A DNA stretch of 64,000 nucleotides. Source: Arenicola marina (lineage: Eukaryota; Annelida; Polychaeta; Arenicolidae). The position numbers were made by a program, and so were the translations under genes. Location: the NCBI GenBank assembly GCA_964019135.1, contig OZ025256.1:434001-498000 (forward strand). The letters run 5' to 3'. This document shows, piece after piece, positions 1 through 11,399 of the stretch; positions within the stretch are counted from its first letter, which is position 1, and the number at the start of each line of letters is the position of its first letter. The notes below the pieces were generated by a model that saw nothing but the letters and a program-made list of their open reading frames with translations, was not told the DNA's origin and did not search any database.

Positions 1-1035
1 AAACCTAGGAACACCCTTTTGTTTGGGTCCTTTTGGGAATCATGTGTGCATCCAAAGGCAGGCAGTACACCTTTTGTGCGATATGCCAGCACACCTAGCT
101 GTCTGATGTTTGTGTTGAACGACAGCGAGCAGCGAACAACGATTGTCACCAATGACCATTAGTTCTGGCTCTAATGCAAATTTAAATTCACAATACGTTT
201 GTAGCCTGTTTATCTCATCTAAATCTATTGATCATAGTTGTTTCGACGTATCCATTAATCTTTGCTTTATTTCAACTAGTAAGTCGACATAATCCATTGT
301 AGCTGCATAAACAGAAAGTCATTCCCAACTATTATCGCCATCACTGTGCCGATCCAAATAGTGCAGTCGTCAGGCCACAAAACGTTCTATCTGAGCAGCA
401 TCGATCCCGCATGTCAAAAGACAAGGTATGGGACAAGGATTGATGGAAATGTCGAATTTGAAATATCTATTATTGACTGGTTTTCCTTAGTTTGAGACTA
501 ATTTGACAGTTGATCGAATCCATATCAATATCACTGCACCGGATTTGAGCGATAACAATGGGTCGTTATGGATGCCGTTAAAGATTATTGGCGACTACCA
601 TACGGCAGGGTTGGTTCGTTTTGACCACAGTTTCAGTGGCGCCACGAGAGAGTCAGTAGGAACATGGGGAGGTGGAGGTGGGCTAAGGTAGCCCTAATCT
701 TTTGGCGCTGTTGCCGAGAACAATTTGACAACTTGCATTGTACCAGGCTAAGTGATGACGCTAGGGCAAAGGATAATTCCGTCCCTGTAATAATGATTCC
801 CTTTTATTTCTCATATCGATGAGATATAAAACTCAAATCGGATTCGAACCCCCCTTCCAGGCGCCCTATCACCTCTACTTTGCGCACTCCGGGTTCAAGC
901 TGAGATTGGATTCGGCATAAGCTACATCACTTCTATCCACCAGGACAACATTGGTGTTCATATGTCGTCTAGTTTTTGAGCTACAGCCGAGCACTCGACA
1001 TTGACACTAGTCAAGGTCACGACCTTGACATTTAA
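1..1035. repeat. Segmental duplication copy A, left part
   Basis: This stretch aligns by eye with 29,505-30,770 and 56,740-57,520 (shared CCTTTT-GTTTGGGT start, TTGATCATAGTTGTTTCGAC, CGTTATGGATGCCGTTAAAG). It carries no convincing coding region; the 62-residue ORF at 503-691 is not preserved as such in the other copies. Near 830-900 the minus strand reads GGTTCGAATCC, a perfect RNA polymerase III B-box, so a decayed tRNA-derived SINE may lie here. The copy is interrupted after about 1,035 by the LINE block. Confidence 0.75.
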
Positions 1036-1306
1036 ACGAAGTCGCTGAAAGACGGTCACTTTTAAGATATTAACTTGTTTAATATTTGTACCAAAGATTA
1101 AAATTCTGGCTTTGCATAGGTCAAATGGAACAAAATCATTTCGTCATTTCTGAGTCGAATTACGCATGCAATTTTTAGTCTCTGCTGGGTACCTTCTTAC
1201 ACAACGTAAATTATTAAGGGACTGTTTGAAGATTGATCAATATTCGACAATTGTTTTTTATTTTTAATGTTTTTTCAGGAAAAACTGGCAATGCAATACA
1301 TAAAAC

Positions 1307-4300
1307 TCATACGCGGTTGAAAAACCCTATCAAACTACTCCATTTCATGTTAGAATTCTGCACACAAGTTGACAAATTATCTATCATGTATATTTGTCTA
1401 ATTCTGCTTAAGGCACCTGCTACACTGAGAGTTCCGTTTTTACATTTGGTGGCGTAAATATATTGTTTAATTAACAGTACCACGAGGTTTAAGGCTGCTG
1501 TTGTTTTCTCAGTGACTCCCAGCAAGACATGTTTTTTCTGTAATTAAAGATTTGAAGTCAAAGTCTAACCCAAGCTGTAGGACTGTGATAATCTTTTGCC
1601 AAAATTCTTTTACATGCTTACAGCGCCAGAACAAAATGCCCGATGGTTTCTATGTGAGAACTGCAAAAATAACACAAGTCGCTTTCAGCTATACCACACA
1701 TTTTCAGGTACTTAATTGTAGGTAAAATACGTTGCAAAAATCGATATTAGAAACTTCTAGCCCTTGTTTCAGTAGTTACTCTATAAGGTAGTAGGTAGAT
1801 CTTTTCCCACAGCAAGTTATCTATTGTCACGTGCAGGGTTTCTTCCCACTTATTTCTTCTCTCTTGATTAAACTCGACTTTCGTTACTAACTTCCAATAT
1901 GCAAAATTACAGCAGCGTTGCGCATCTATCAGTTCTGTCACACATATATCTAAGTTTCTATCAGTTGGCACTTTTGGGTAACAAGAACGTTTATACCAAT
2001 GATCTGTTGCTTGAGGCACTGATAATCAAAAAAGTTTAAATTAATATTATACCTCATATTGAAACTCTCTTGTGTCAGAGGTTTCCCCTGATCATCAAAC
2101 AAATCCATTATTAGAGTACAGTTGTTGGCAACAAGATGATTCTTAAAAGCTATTATATTACTATGTCTAAGATACTGTGAATTCCAAAAGGTATACTTCA
2201 TTTCGTTACCGTACAAATAGTCTTGTCGTTTATACTTTCCCCAGTCAGTTATGATTATTTTTCAAAAGCTGCTGAATGTTTTTTTAGACAATGCGATTAA
2301 CGACTTCGGATCTAACTGCCATAACAAAATGCTGTTCTTTTCACCTAAAGCATGTTTTGCAACACTCTGCCAGTTTCCGACCGATGTTTCCAGTCTCTTT
2401 ATCCACGATAAACGAAGCGCTTTAATAAAAAGGTCAACACATGTTACTTGAATACCCCCATCCGAATACTTCTGTGCGAGTTGCATCCTCGATATCTTAG
2501 AGCGTTTCCCATTCCACATAAAATTATTTATCCCCTTGCATGTGCGTGATTAGAGCATCTTGCGATGAGAGTATGGAAAAAATATGTATAATCTTAGGAA
2601 TTACCAACGTTTTGATGACCGTAACCTTACCGATTAAGGATAAACTTTTTAATTTATAAAGACGCAAGGTCTTTTTTATTTTGCCGAGCTTGCCCTCTAT
2701 GTTTTTCTTTAACATATGCTCCATGTTAACATCAAATTCTATACCCAATAGTCTGAAGGAAGTTACCCATTTAATTGGGTATTTTGTACCAATCGGCTCC
2801 ATTGAAAGTTTTTACTTTAACATAGTCTAAACGTTTTTATAGCTTCCGTTATCGACCTTCCATCATCCTTCATCAATAAAAAAAGTGTCGTCAGCATATT
2901 GCCCGAATAGCACTGTGGTTTCACCTATTTTAATACCCTCTATGAAATTGTTTTTTCTTAACTCCTCAGCAAGCGGTTCAACTGCAAGTATAAAAATATA
3001 CGGGGATAAGGGGTCCCCTTGTCGACATCCTCTACCTAACCCGAAAAATTGAGAAAAATGACCGTTATTTATCACACAGCTCTCAGCCCCCGTGTACAAA
3101 AGCCTAAAATATTGTAAAAATGTTTCAACAAAATTATATACCTCAAGTGTTTTGGATATGTACTCCCAACCTATCGTATCAAAAGCTTTTTCGAAGTGGA
3201 CCATAAGCAACACTCCTGCCTTATTGGTGTGATCAAGGTGTTCCATTACGTCATACACGAGCCGAGTATTTTCACCAATAAAACGCCCTTTGAGGAATCC
3301 CTTTTGGTCCGGACTGATTTTTTTCGATAAAACCTGCTTGAGTCTGTTTGCCATTATACCGGACAGTACCTTATAGTCACAATTTAACAGGGAAATTGGG
3401 CGTCAGTTTTTTAACAGATCTCTAGGCTTTCTGGGTTTAGGCAAGCATGTTATAACCCTTTGTCTTTGGGTAACCTTTTGTCGTTGATTCCATGCTTTAA
3501 GCTTCTGTATAGGAAGTGGCCTATATCTTTCCAGTAAAAATTTATAAAATTCACACGGAAATCCATCTGAGCCCGGCGACTTTCCATTTTGCATCTTTAA
3601 AACTTTTTCTTAACTTCGAATATTGTAATTTCTGAATCACATACATCTCTATCCATTTCACTTATTTTACATATGTTCTCATTCCTCAGGAAGCGGGCCG
3701 TTGCCTCGTCACTACGTAGCAGATTTATATATTTATATAGTGTTTTGTAAAAGTGACGTTGTTCCTTCAGAATATATCTCGCGGATGTCACTGAGTGTCC
3801 CTCTATATTTAACTTAGTTATTAGTTTTCTTACAAAATTTCGCTTCTCTAAGTTACAGAAAAACTTACTGGGTTTCTCGCCCTCCTCGTACACCTTTATC
3901 TTGGCTCTCATAGCGGCACCTCTTACCTTTATATATCTGAGGGCACACAGTTCACAATTTTCTTTTTATAGGAAGAATAAGATACGCTTTTCCCTCTGAT
4001 TCCTGATTTTAACATGTCTAAAAAGCCTGCGTCGTTGATTGATAGTTTTACATTGGGGTGTTCTAAATTTTCCCCGGGTAAGGCGTGCGACTGCAAAACC
4101 TGGTGTATGACGCCCATAATAGTCTGAATATAGTCATCGTCACTTAGCAGGGATACATTGAATTTCCAAAAACCCTTCCCTCTTTCTTCGCTAAAGGTCG
4201 ATACTGAAAAAGTTATGAGGGCGTGGTCAGATTTGTATCTTATCCCAATGTCTGTCTTATCCATTTCAACAAGTAAATCCTGACTAACCAAAAAGAAATC

Positions 4301-4846
4301 TAATCTGGCATACTTATGTGGTTTGCTTTCCATGAAAATCTCTTAGTGTCAGGGTATTGCGTTCTCCATGGATCCACAATTTCTAACTCTTCACACATCT
4401 CGGCTACCCTTTTGGATGCCTTTAAATTATTTTGCCTGATGTAACCGCGTGTATCGTTAGTAAAATCGTTGAAATACCTTCACAAAAGGCAGGGTTATCC
4501 ACATTTGGCCCATTAAATAGATATAATTGTTGTCGGTCGTTCGTTTAGAGACAAGCTAATTGCAACGTAGTAACCTTCCGGCTCCAGTTGCACTCTTTCA
4601 ACTTTACACTCAAAATTATCATTAAACAAAATAGCGGTACCTCTTGCGTTACTCTTATATATGCACTTATGTAGGCAATAGAATCCCAGTCTCTTTCAAA
4701 TAATTCAACATTTTCTGTGCTGCATTGTATGTCTTGTACACAGTAGATCGCATATTTTTTTCCTTCAACCAGCTAAATACATCCCTTTGCTTTTTCTTGT
4801 CTGTCAGGCCCCTTACATTAAAACTGGCTATGTTCAAATTGTTCAT
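1307..4846 (-). pseudogene. LINE ORF2: endonuclease and reverse transcriptase
   Basis: ORF2 starts at ATG 4,846 (MNNLNIASFNVRGL, the typical APE-endonuclease opening) and ends near 1,307 (about 1,180 codons if whole, normal for L1/Tx1 ORF2). The endonuclease end shows the SDH catalytic motif (YKSDHALITF, ~4,220). Reverse-transcriptase motifs follow: PDQKGFLKGR (~3,310), FEKAFDTIGWEYI (~3,190), GRGCRQGDPLSPYIF (~3,020) and YADDT (~2,890). Then come FRLLGIEFD (~2,750), a thumb/connection region, and a C-terminal CCHC-like motif CYFCSSHIETIGHF (~1,660). At least half a dozen frame changes or stops split it, so it is a fossil copy. Its product would nick target DNA and copy the element RNA in the nucleus. 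Confidence 0.85.
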
Positions 4847-5214
4847 GTTTAATTAATTGTACAGCACTTCCGTCTACTGTTATCCGCGATAAAACCTTTC
4901 GGCAATCAACCTTATATGAATCTGATTGTAGCATTACTAATGTGTTAGCATTCGCCAGTTTACCTTTAACGATAGCCACCAACGAGTAGATCTTAGCTAC
5001 GCTGGACCGTTGCTGACATCCACTCATGGTCCTGCTCGTGAAATGTACCAGACGGGGACCCATGCCTGGTGTCTCCTAGATATGCTACTTTTGGGTACAC
5101 ATGGCCGTTTAAAAAAGACCGAACGAACACAAACAGCTATTTGACGATAAATACAAAAACAAAGACCATTTAAGCTACTTGGCGGAATCTGGTGACGTTT
5201 CTAGTGAGATGTTC

Positions 5215-5292
5215 CAATTGTTCCTGTACCAATTGTTCCTGTACCAATTGTTCAATCACCAATTGTTCATTACACAAATTATTCATACACCA
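5215..5292. repeat. 15-bp tandem repeat at the ORF1 end
   Basis: About five units of a 15-bp motif (CAATTGTTCCTGTAC and variants) start at 5,215, 5,230, 5,245, 5,260 and 5,275. The array overlaps the ORF1 stop and lies in the ORF1-ORF2 spacer. It is likely a local slippage expansion inside the LINE. Confidence 0.75.
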
Positions 5293-6563
5293 ATTGCTGC
5301 CAGAGCCTCGATTGCTGAATCCACAGCCTGCTCAATCAGGTGGAAACGTCGCTGGCCCAGATTCTCGTGGCTTGAGCGACTCACGAAGACCACCAGATTG
5401 GTTTTCTTCCGGCGTTGAAGCAGGTATCGCATATGCCTCGACGCGCCGAGCTCCCCGTCGTCCTGGCCGCCCTCCGTGACGGCGTCTGGGGCGCGGGGGA
5501 TGACAGGCGGAAGGCTGCCGCGTTGTGGGGCGCCGCTGCCATGACCGGGTTGAGCAGCAGGCAGCGATAAACTTCTCTGACTTGAGCTATGTCCTTTACC
5601 TCTGCGTTGGATGCCTTGAAGGAACAGCCTGGCGCCTTCACCTCCGCCCCGTGGATCAGCGAGGGGGCGGTCCGCATGAGCTCCTCCTGCTCAGCCGGCG
5701 TCAGATGGAGAATGTCTCCGGGTGACGAGAGGGGGAGGGGGTTTCGCTGTTTTTTACCGTTTACAAATAATGTCTCATTCGTCATTTTAACATTTTGACT
5801 TTCTGCTGACCTGCGTTTTCTTTTACCTCTTCCACCCTCTCACTCATAGTTCTCCTACATTCGAGCACATATGCAGGCTAGTGTGGAGTAATTTTCTGCT
5901 TTTCGCGTCCTCTGGGCATTTTCCTGCCCATCTCTTTCTGAGTTTTGCGGCATTGAATACTCCCATTCGGTGCGCTCTTTCGATGTACGGCATAGCGCCG
6001 TTCCACCCGTTTTGCCGCAGTATACCTTCCGCGACAACCGAACAGTCCTCTGTCCCACTAACCTCTGCCACGTTGTGAATTAACACATTGTTTCTCATAG
6101 ACCTGGTTTTTAAGTCAGTAAGGTCCTTTTTTACCTGAGTAATCTCTTCGCTTTGCCTGATAACCATGCTCTTGAGCAAAGTTACTTCACCTTGTAAGTC
6201 TTTTGTTTCCTTTGCCGAGTTGGCGAGCAAACCAGAGTTCTCACCAACGTCTCCTTCCGGTAGCGAAAGCTTGCTGCTTAATCCATCTTGACCACTGATT
6301 GTATCCATAAACTTGTCTTGTTTGTCTGAGAGCTGATTCAGTTGGAGGTGTATTTCCTGCATTGACTTGGCCAGAGCGGTGACCGGCTCACTTGGCCCTG
6401 CCGCCATTGCTGCTCCTTTCCCTTCTTGGCCGATTGTATTATCGCTCAACTCCTCCAATTTTTCTTCAAAAACCTCTCGAATGTTCGTTCTCTTGTTCTC
6501 TAGTTCTTTACTAGCTGTTCTGTTTCGTTTCCTATTCTTTTTCGATCCTGTATTATTAGCCAT
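5284..6563 (-). pseudogene. LINE ORF1: coiled coil, RRM-like, IMPACT/UPF0029-like C-terminus
   Basis: ORF1 begins at ATG 6,563 (MANNTGSKKNRKRNR; the upstream GTG is not needed). A basic N-terminus is followed by a coiled-coil region (residues ~60-150) and an RRM-like core (NNVLIHNVAEVSG), as in L1 ORF1 RNA-binding chaperones. After frame changes near 5,840, 5,790 and 5,490 the C-terminus reads MAAAPHNAAAFRL, then GQDDGELGASRHMRYLL, then NLVVFVSR, then NLGQRRFHLIEQAVDSAI, ending at a TGA at 5,284-5,286. These blocks occur in the order seen in human IMPACT (SATHNIYAYRI, EDDGETAAGGRLLHL, VVVSRWYGG, LGPDRFKHI). I infer a UPF0029/IMPACT-type domain at about 5,290-5,645. At least three frameshifts make this copy dead. 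Confidence 0.7.
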
Positions 6564-6639
6564 GTGCACCTGATAAACGTTAAACTTTTGTTTAAATGAG
6601 ACACTTGGGGCAAAGCGATCTCACACGTCCGCCATGTAA

Positions 6640-7560
6640 GGTGCACGATATGACCAAAAGTCCGTCGCCGTAAAAATGAAAGATTGACGTTTTGAACATG
6701 GGGAGTCCCGTAGGGAATTTTCGGTCAACTCTGGAACCGGAAGTAAGCTAGAAACATTCTATATTATTTTACGGTCAAACAGGGGACCCCATGTGCCACA
6801 GAATGACGCCATTTGCAAATTTTGGTCATTTGTTTCTAATTTTTGACGACTTTTTTTAATGTTTTCATGTATTTTTAATGGACTTCGCAGACCTCTTTGA
6901 TATTCATATTTTTATGACCGGCTAGAATCCCAGATCGATATCTTCAACTTAGATATATCTAAATCGATATCACCACAGAAAAAGTGTTCAAGGTCATTTT
7001 TGTCGTTTTCGGAAAAACATAAAACAGCATTTTGCTCAAAGATGCGTAAGACGCATCAAAACGTGAACAATACATGAAAGATGAAAAATATGGTGTAGCA
7101 CCTTGTGAATCTTACCGAACGTCACTAATCGTAATATTAACTTAGACGCGTTCTAAGATTTTTTTTCTCAAAAAATCACCCGTGACTTTGACCTTTGACC
7201 GATTTTGCCCGTTAACGAACTTAGCCTTAGTTTTGACCCTAGGTACCTGTAGGCGAAGTATGACAACGCTAGCTGTGAGCTTTCGAAATTTATTGCGCGC
7301 GAACCGAAGAACAGAACCGAGTCATAGTATGACAATTTTCGTCTTAACAAACCGAACACACAGACATAATAGCACATGGGCCAGGGCCCCAATTTTGACC
7401 GATCGGTACCATCAAGAGGTACCAAATGAAATAATGCTTTTGAGAAAGCTTATTGCCTGTAGATTCCGAATATGCATGCTGAACATGCGAATCGTGAAGC
7501 TTTTCAGCAATTCAGTGCCAAAGCGGGGTAACCTATAACTTGTGTCTTAGATAATTTAGG
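6640..7560. repeat. DR1-carrying repeat family, copy in duplication A
   Basis: A non-coding repeat related to 30,770-31,540 and, more distantly, to 42,230-49,200 and 57,570-57,900. Shared marks are the GTCCCGTAGGG...AACCGGAAGTAAG segment, ACGCATCAAAA followed by TGAACAATA, a run of T/A, then TGACCTTTGACC (7,189-7,200), and an ATTTTCGTC-type end. TGACCTTTGACC reads AGGTCA-A-AGGTCA on the other strand, an ideal nuclear-receptor DR1 site. No protein is encoded; the 118-residue ORF at 7,182-7,538 is not conserved. Confidence 0.7.
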
Positions 7561-7844
7561 GCCTTTAGCGAAAAACATCATATTTCAATTGATCCACAAT
7601 ACTTCAAACCAATCTTTATTAAACACCTCCCTTTTAGCTAACAGTTATTTTAGAGGTATTCTCATTCTACTTTGGATTGCAATTGTAACAAGAGATGATC
7701 TTGATGGCCGAATATTACGTTTATTACATGAAATCCAGCCACATGCGTGAGAACATTTGGCAGCAATGCAGATTTTTAGAATGCGTTCATTCAAATATGG
7801 TGTAATTATTAAACGCATCACACTACCAGAGAGTGGTAATCCGA

Positions 7845-8890
7845 TAAGTATAATCATGCTGATGATAATACTGCAGCGGCTCAAGGTAAGGAGTTTAACA
7901 AGGTTAAAATAACTGTAGAGAATGCGTTATCGGAAATAACAAAGTGGTTCATCGACAAATACATGAAAGCGAACCCAAGTAAGTACCAGGCAATCATGTT
8001 TGAAAAGAGAAACGAATTAAATCAGCACAGATCGTTTTCGATTTCTGGAACAGAACTGGCAGCAGAACAGGAAGTAACATTACTAGGTATTCAACTGGAC
8101 GCTAGGGTAACTTTCGGCAACCATATATCAAGTTTATGCAAGAAGGCTGGAACAAGTCTCAATACTTTAGCTAGAGTTTCTAAATCAATGGATGTTGATA
8201 GCAAACTTGCGTTATTTCATTCTTTTATCCTTTCACATTTTAATTACTGTCCCGTTGTATGGCAATTTTGTGATATGAAAAATATGCGTAAGATTGAAAA
8301 GATACAGAAGCTGGCATTGAGGTATGTGTTTAATGACTTTAGATCAGAATACGCAGATTTGAGGAAGAGAGCGGGTATACCGTTGCTATATATTGAACGA
8401 TTGCGCTGCATATCATTAGAAGTTTACAAGAGTATCAACAAGATTGGGCACATCTTAAATGTTATGATAAATGATAAATGTTATCTTCATGACATTTTAA
8501 AAAATGGGCCAAATATATGTATGCCAGGTGTTAAGACAACAGCCTATGGCCATAATTCATTGAAATATCAAGGTAGCAAGCTATGGAACATGCTCAAAAG
8601 GAAACGAAGTTAGCCAAATCCGCCAAGGAATTTAAAACAACGCTGTCAACCTCGGATGTGTGCTTGTGTCAGTGTAATTCGTGCACATTATGTAACATAG
8701 CTAATGGGTAAGGTTTTATGAGATGCAAAGGTTGTTATATTATCATTGTTGTCATATGTACATATATCTCATTCGCTCATGTCATTTTATCATTGTCGGT
8801 CAATAGCACGTGTGCTAATGTTTATTGTTGACGTTTACATACAGACTTTTACATGTTATATAAAACTTTATCTTACCTTATCGTATCTTA
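7845..8890 (+). mobile_element. CR1/Jockey-like LINE, 5'-truncated tail
   Basis: A 5'-truncated non-LTR retrotransposon. It begins abruptly inside the reverse transcriptase at motif C and runs to a 3' end with short TCTTA-type repeats near 8,870-8,890. Copy B lacks it between about 31,760 and 31,780, where the flanking sequences are nearly joined, so it is an insertion private to copy A or was lost in B. Confidence 0.75.
7854..8613 (+). pseudogene. LINE reverse transcriptase C-terminal part
   Basis: The reading frame opens at HADDNTAAAQGKEF, the catalytic ADD of reverse transcriptase motif C, although the first ATG is only at 7,963. It continues with KANPSKYQAIMF, LLGIQLDARVTFGNHI, LCKKAGTSLNTLARV and LSHFNYCPVVWQFC, the connection and C-terminal signature of CR1/Jockey-group LINEs. 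A frame change near 8,600 ends the ORF at 8,613; the other frame continues with ETKLAKSAKEFKTTLS to a stop near 8,708, the usual end of such proteins. The fingers and palm and the endonuclease are missing (5' truncation), so it cannot be active. Confidence 0.8.
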
Positions 8891-8948
8891 ATCATTTTGC
8901 AGTCTGTTGAACAAATCATAGAGATGGAGGGTTGCAGACAGGTGAAAC

Positions 8949-10430
8949 TTTAATCATCTTCATCATCCGTGTCCTCGTCCAGTACGATCCGGTCATCTCC
9001 ATCTGCAAGCATCATGTTGGTGCAGTTCTGAAGCCGGCATTCATCGGTGCATCTGAGAGCGTTAGAGATACACTGACAGTCGCGTAGTTCACAGGCCCGC
9101 CGACATTTGCAGGATATAAATTCCAGTATGGCCTGGGGAGCAGGAACTCCCGCCTTTCATTGAATGTCAAGCTTGCCATTCTGTCTTGCTATCCATCCAT
9201 GATTGTGTGGATCTGGAACAGCTGGAGTTGCAACTAGACTACGCTTCCAAATGGCGCATTGATATTTAGCTCTCAAAGCATGTTGATGGAGCGTATCTTC
9301 ACATGGAGGCAACTGTCCTGATTCCACTGATCCTTTCTTTGCACGCCACAATTGGAACCGGAGTTCATTCACACGAGCGATTGGAGAGCGAGCTGAATAC
9401 AGTTCATATGTGAACTGCTGTAGGAAGGCAAACAAATCAGGAGACACATTCCACTGCTCTCGAATTGCTGCAAAGGCAACCTGAAAGACTTGACTCCAAT
9501 CCTTTGAGTTTGCCCTGACCTGCAAAAGCACTAACGGGGTCGCATCCAGTAAAGGCGTGTAGACCAAGTAAAGATTGGCAGAGACCACTTCCCAGTGCGG
9601 CAGCTAGCTTGTTGATATGGATCAGTCTTGTCCTGTTCTTGGTGCCGCATCGCATGTAGATGTCACAGTTGATCTGATCTGTGAAAGCCAGACACAGGAT
9701 GAAAACATCTATATCCTCTCTTACTAGTGTGACCGATTTGAATCCAGAATCTGCTGCATACCTGGTGTGTAGAAGTAGACGTGTATCTGCTTCTTCATGG
9801 GTGCATGCAAGAGCGTCCACGCACTGAACAAGTTCAGCGGTTACTTTGAGGCACAGACGTCCGCTTGACAAGTAGAGACCCTCTCTGCCCAACTGGTCTT
9901 GTTTTTTTTGCCAGACCTCTGCAAAAAATTAAGTCAGCTTCTGTTTGCTGGATGAGCATGACAGGGGACGCCGCCAGATTTTATTCTATGGACGGCAAGG
10001 ATTTTTGAAAAGGAGATTCTATCATATGTTTCCCTCGTTTCTTTCTGTAACTGTTTGATGGAAAGAATCTTGTACACATGGAAGACGACATCAATCCTTT
10101 CACTTGCATATCCACTTTGCAAAAATGTGGTCAGAAGCCGTTGTGACCAATCAGAGAATGTACAATTGTCCCCTTGTAATTTCTGCAGCAATGCCATACC
10201 GTCGATCACAGTTGCTGATGGCAGCACCACACCATCTGGTGATGATAATTGTTTTTCCAAGTGCCTTGCCAGTGCGGCTTTGTTTGTCTTCTTCGGAGTT
10301 CCGTCACAATTTGCCAAAGACCAAGGCAAGGCTGAAGTTGAAGTGCAGTTGAAGTACTGTTTCCAGGCCCATTTGCCGACTGCTGGCAATCAGCAACATT
10401 CGTCCCTAGACGGTGGTCTGCCTTAAGAAC
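8949..10430 (-). pseudogene. Multicopy PIN-like nuclease family gene, decayed (copy A)
   Basis: Three overlapping minus-strand frames give one protein family in order. The first block includes VIDGMALLQKL and RIDVVFHVYK. Next come HEEADTRLLLH, DIDVFILCLAF, GTKNRTRLIHINKL and GLHAFTGCDPVSAFAG. The C-terminal part has a Cys-rich CKCRRACELRDCQC / CTDECRLQNC segment at about 8,980-9,115 and an acidic tail ending at 8,949. The spaced acidic residues (EAD, DID, GCD) fit a PIN/FEN-like nuclease fold; this is my inference from the motif layout. Proteins like this are widespread and multicopy in marine invertebrates, with no known function that I can name, and may belong to a mobile element. Frame changes and stops break it. 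A second copy lies at 31,780-33,130. Confidence 0.6.
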
Positions 10431-10498
10431 CGTTTCTTGATTTTTAACTTTGCTCTTTTTCTTTACACGCAGACTTGTAAATGACTTCCCTGTTTCAT

Positions 10499-10869
10499 AC
10501 TATTTCAATGTAGTCCAGGCCCCGTACGCCAGTGGCCGGTCCCTGTTTCAGACTGGTTCAAGGCTTTCCAGGTCCTGTACATGATTGGTTGTTCCCTGTT
10601 TTAGACAGGTTCAAGGCGGTCCAGGCCCTGTACGCTATTGGTTGTTTCCTGTCTCAGACTGGTTCAAGGCGGTCCAGGCCCTGTACGCTATTGGTTGTTC
10701 CCTGTTTCAGACTATTTCAAGGCGGTCCAGGCCCTGTACGCTATTGGTTGTTTCCTGTCTCAGACTGGTTCAAGGCGGTCCAGGCCCTGTACGCTATTGG
10801 TTGTTCCCTGTTTCAGACTATTTCAAGGCGGTCCAGGCCCTGTACGCTATTGGCATAGCGCTCATCCTT
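10499..10869 (+). repeat. 53-bp minisatellite multiplying a splice acceptor (7 units)
   Basis: Seven exact-length 53-bp units start at 10,499, 10,552, 10,605, 10,658, 10,711, 10,764 and 10,817. Each unit contains the start of the tetraspan exon (AC-TGG/TAT-TTCAAGGCGGTCC... to GCTATTGG) followed by a pyrimidine-rich CCCTGTTTCAG acceptor. The last unit runs directly into the rest of the exon, so the array is a tandem duplication of the intron-exon junction itself. Copy B has four units (33,211-33,422). Confidence 0.85.
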
Positions 10870-11045
10870 CCAGCTGTCCTCGTCGTGATGTTCGTCAGCT
10901 GCTGCCGGGAAAAGCAAGGAGGAACAGGAATCCTGGTTGTCGGCATTTTCCTCATCCTCGCCTGTGAGTAGTATTGACACCCGTCTCACGCAGTCAGTGT
11001 TCTGCCAGTATACCGAATGCAAGTCCTAAAATAAAATATCGTCAA

Positions 11046-11131
11046 ATTAAGGGGGTCACCCCGCGGCCTGGTAGTGGGTAGCGCATTCGGCTATTGTCGT
11101 ATATACCGGTGTGTGGTTCGAACCCCAACCG
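11046..11131 (+). repeat. tRNA-derived SINE head (copy A)
   Basis: A tRNA-like segment lies inside the intron of the tetraspan fragment. It has an A-box-like GGTAGTGGGTAGCG and, about 40 bp on, a perfect B-box GGTTCGAACCC. It is not a good functional tRNA cloverleaf. The same segment occurs at 33,606-33,690. Confidence 0.45.
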
Positions 11132-11399
11132 TGAACATGTGTTTGTACAGGTGCAGATCTCATCGTTTTAGATATTTGGATATCTTTATTACCATAAATA
11201 TGGACTCTTGTCCTAAGTGATATTGTTCGACCAAAACCAATGGGTAAGGTTGCGTGGTTGGTTGGTTATTCAGGACGCTTTAACCACTTTTGGTCATATC
11301 GCGTCAATGGGAGAACGAAGGGATAGTGGAGCCATGTCTCCGGTGGTGACCCCCTACTCTTTACGAAGAAAGACATGTGATCTTTATCCTGCGACCTCA

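Larger units (their letters stand above)
1245..6640 (-). mobile_element. L1/Tx1-like LINE, near full length, decayed
   Basis: A non-LTR retrotransposon on the minus strand with the usual order: 5' end near 6,600-6,640, ORF1 (6,563-5,284), a short inter-ORF linker, ORF2 with apurinic-type endonuclease and reverse transcriptase (4,846-1,307), and an A-rich 3' tail with an AATAAA-like signal near 1,245-1,275. It is absent from the matching place in copy B, so it inserted (or its surroundings were rearranged) after or independently of that duplication. Both ORFs contain several frame changes, so it is not active. I could not define target-site duplications. The Tx1/L1 assignment rests on the RT motif style GRGCRQGDPLSPYIF and on the C-terminal CCHC. 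Confidence 0.85.

Noticed and set aside
7182-7538. 118-codon ORF in the DR1 repeat
   Set aside because: Not preserved in the homologous segment at 31,140-31,500.
10532-10971. Three overlapping ORFs of 108-128 codons
   Set aside because: They read across 53-bp units that include intronic acceptor sequence; only the last exon part is meaningful.
11046-11131. Functional tRNA gene
   Set aside because: The A- and B-box are good but no proper cloverleaf or anticodon arm can be drawn; a SINE head is more likely.
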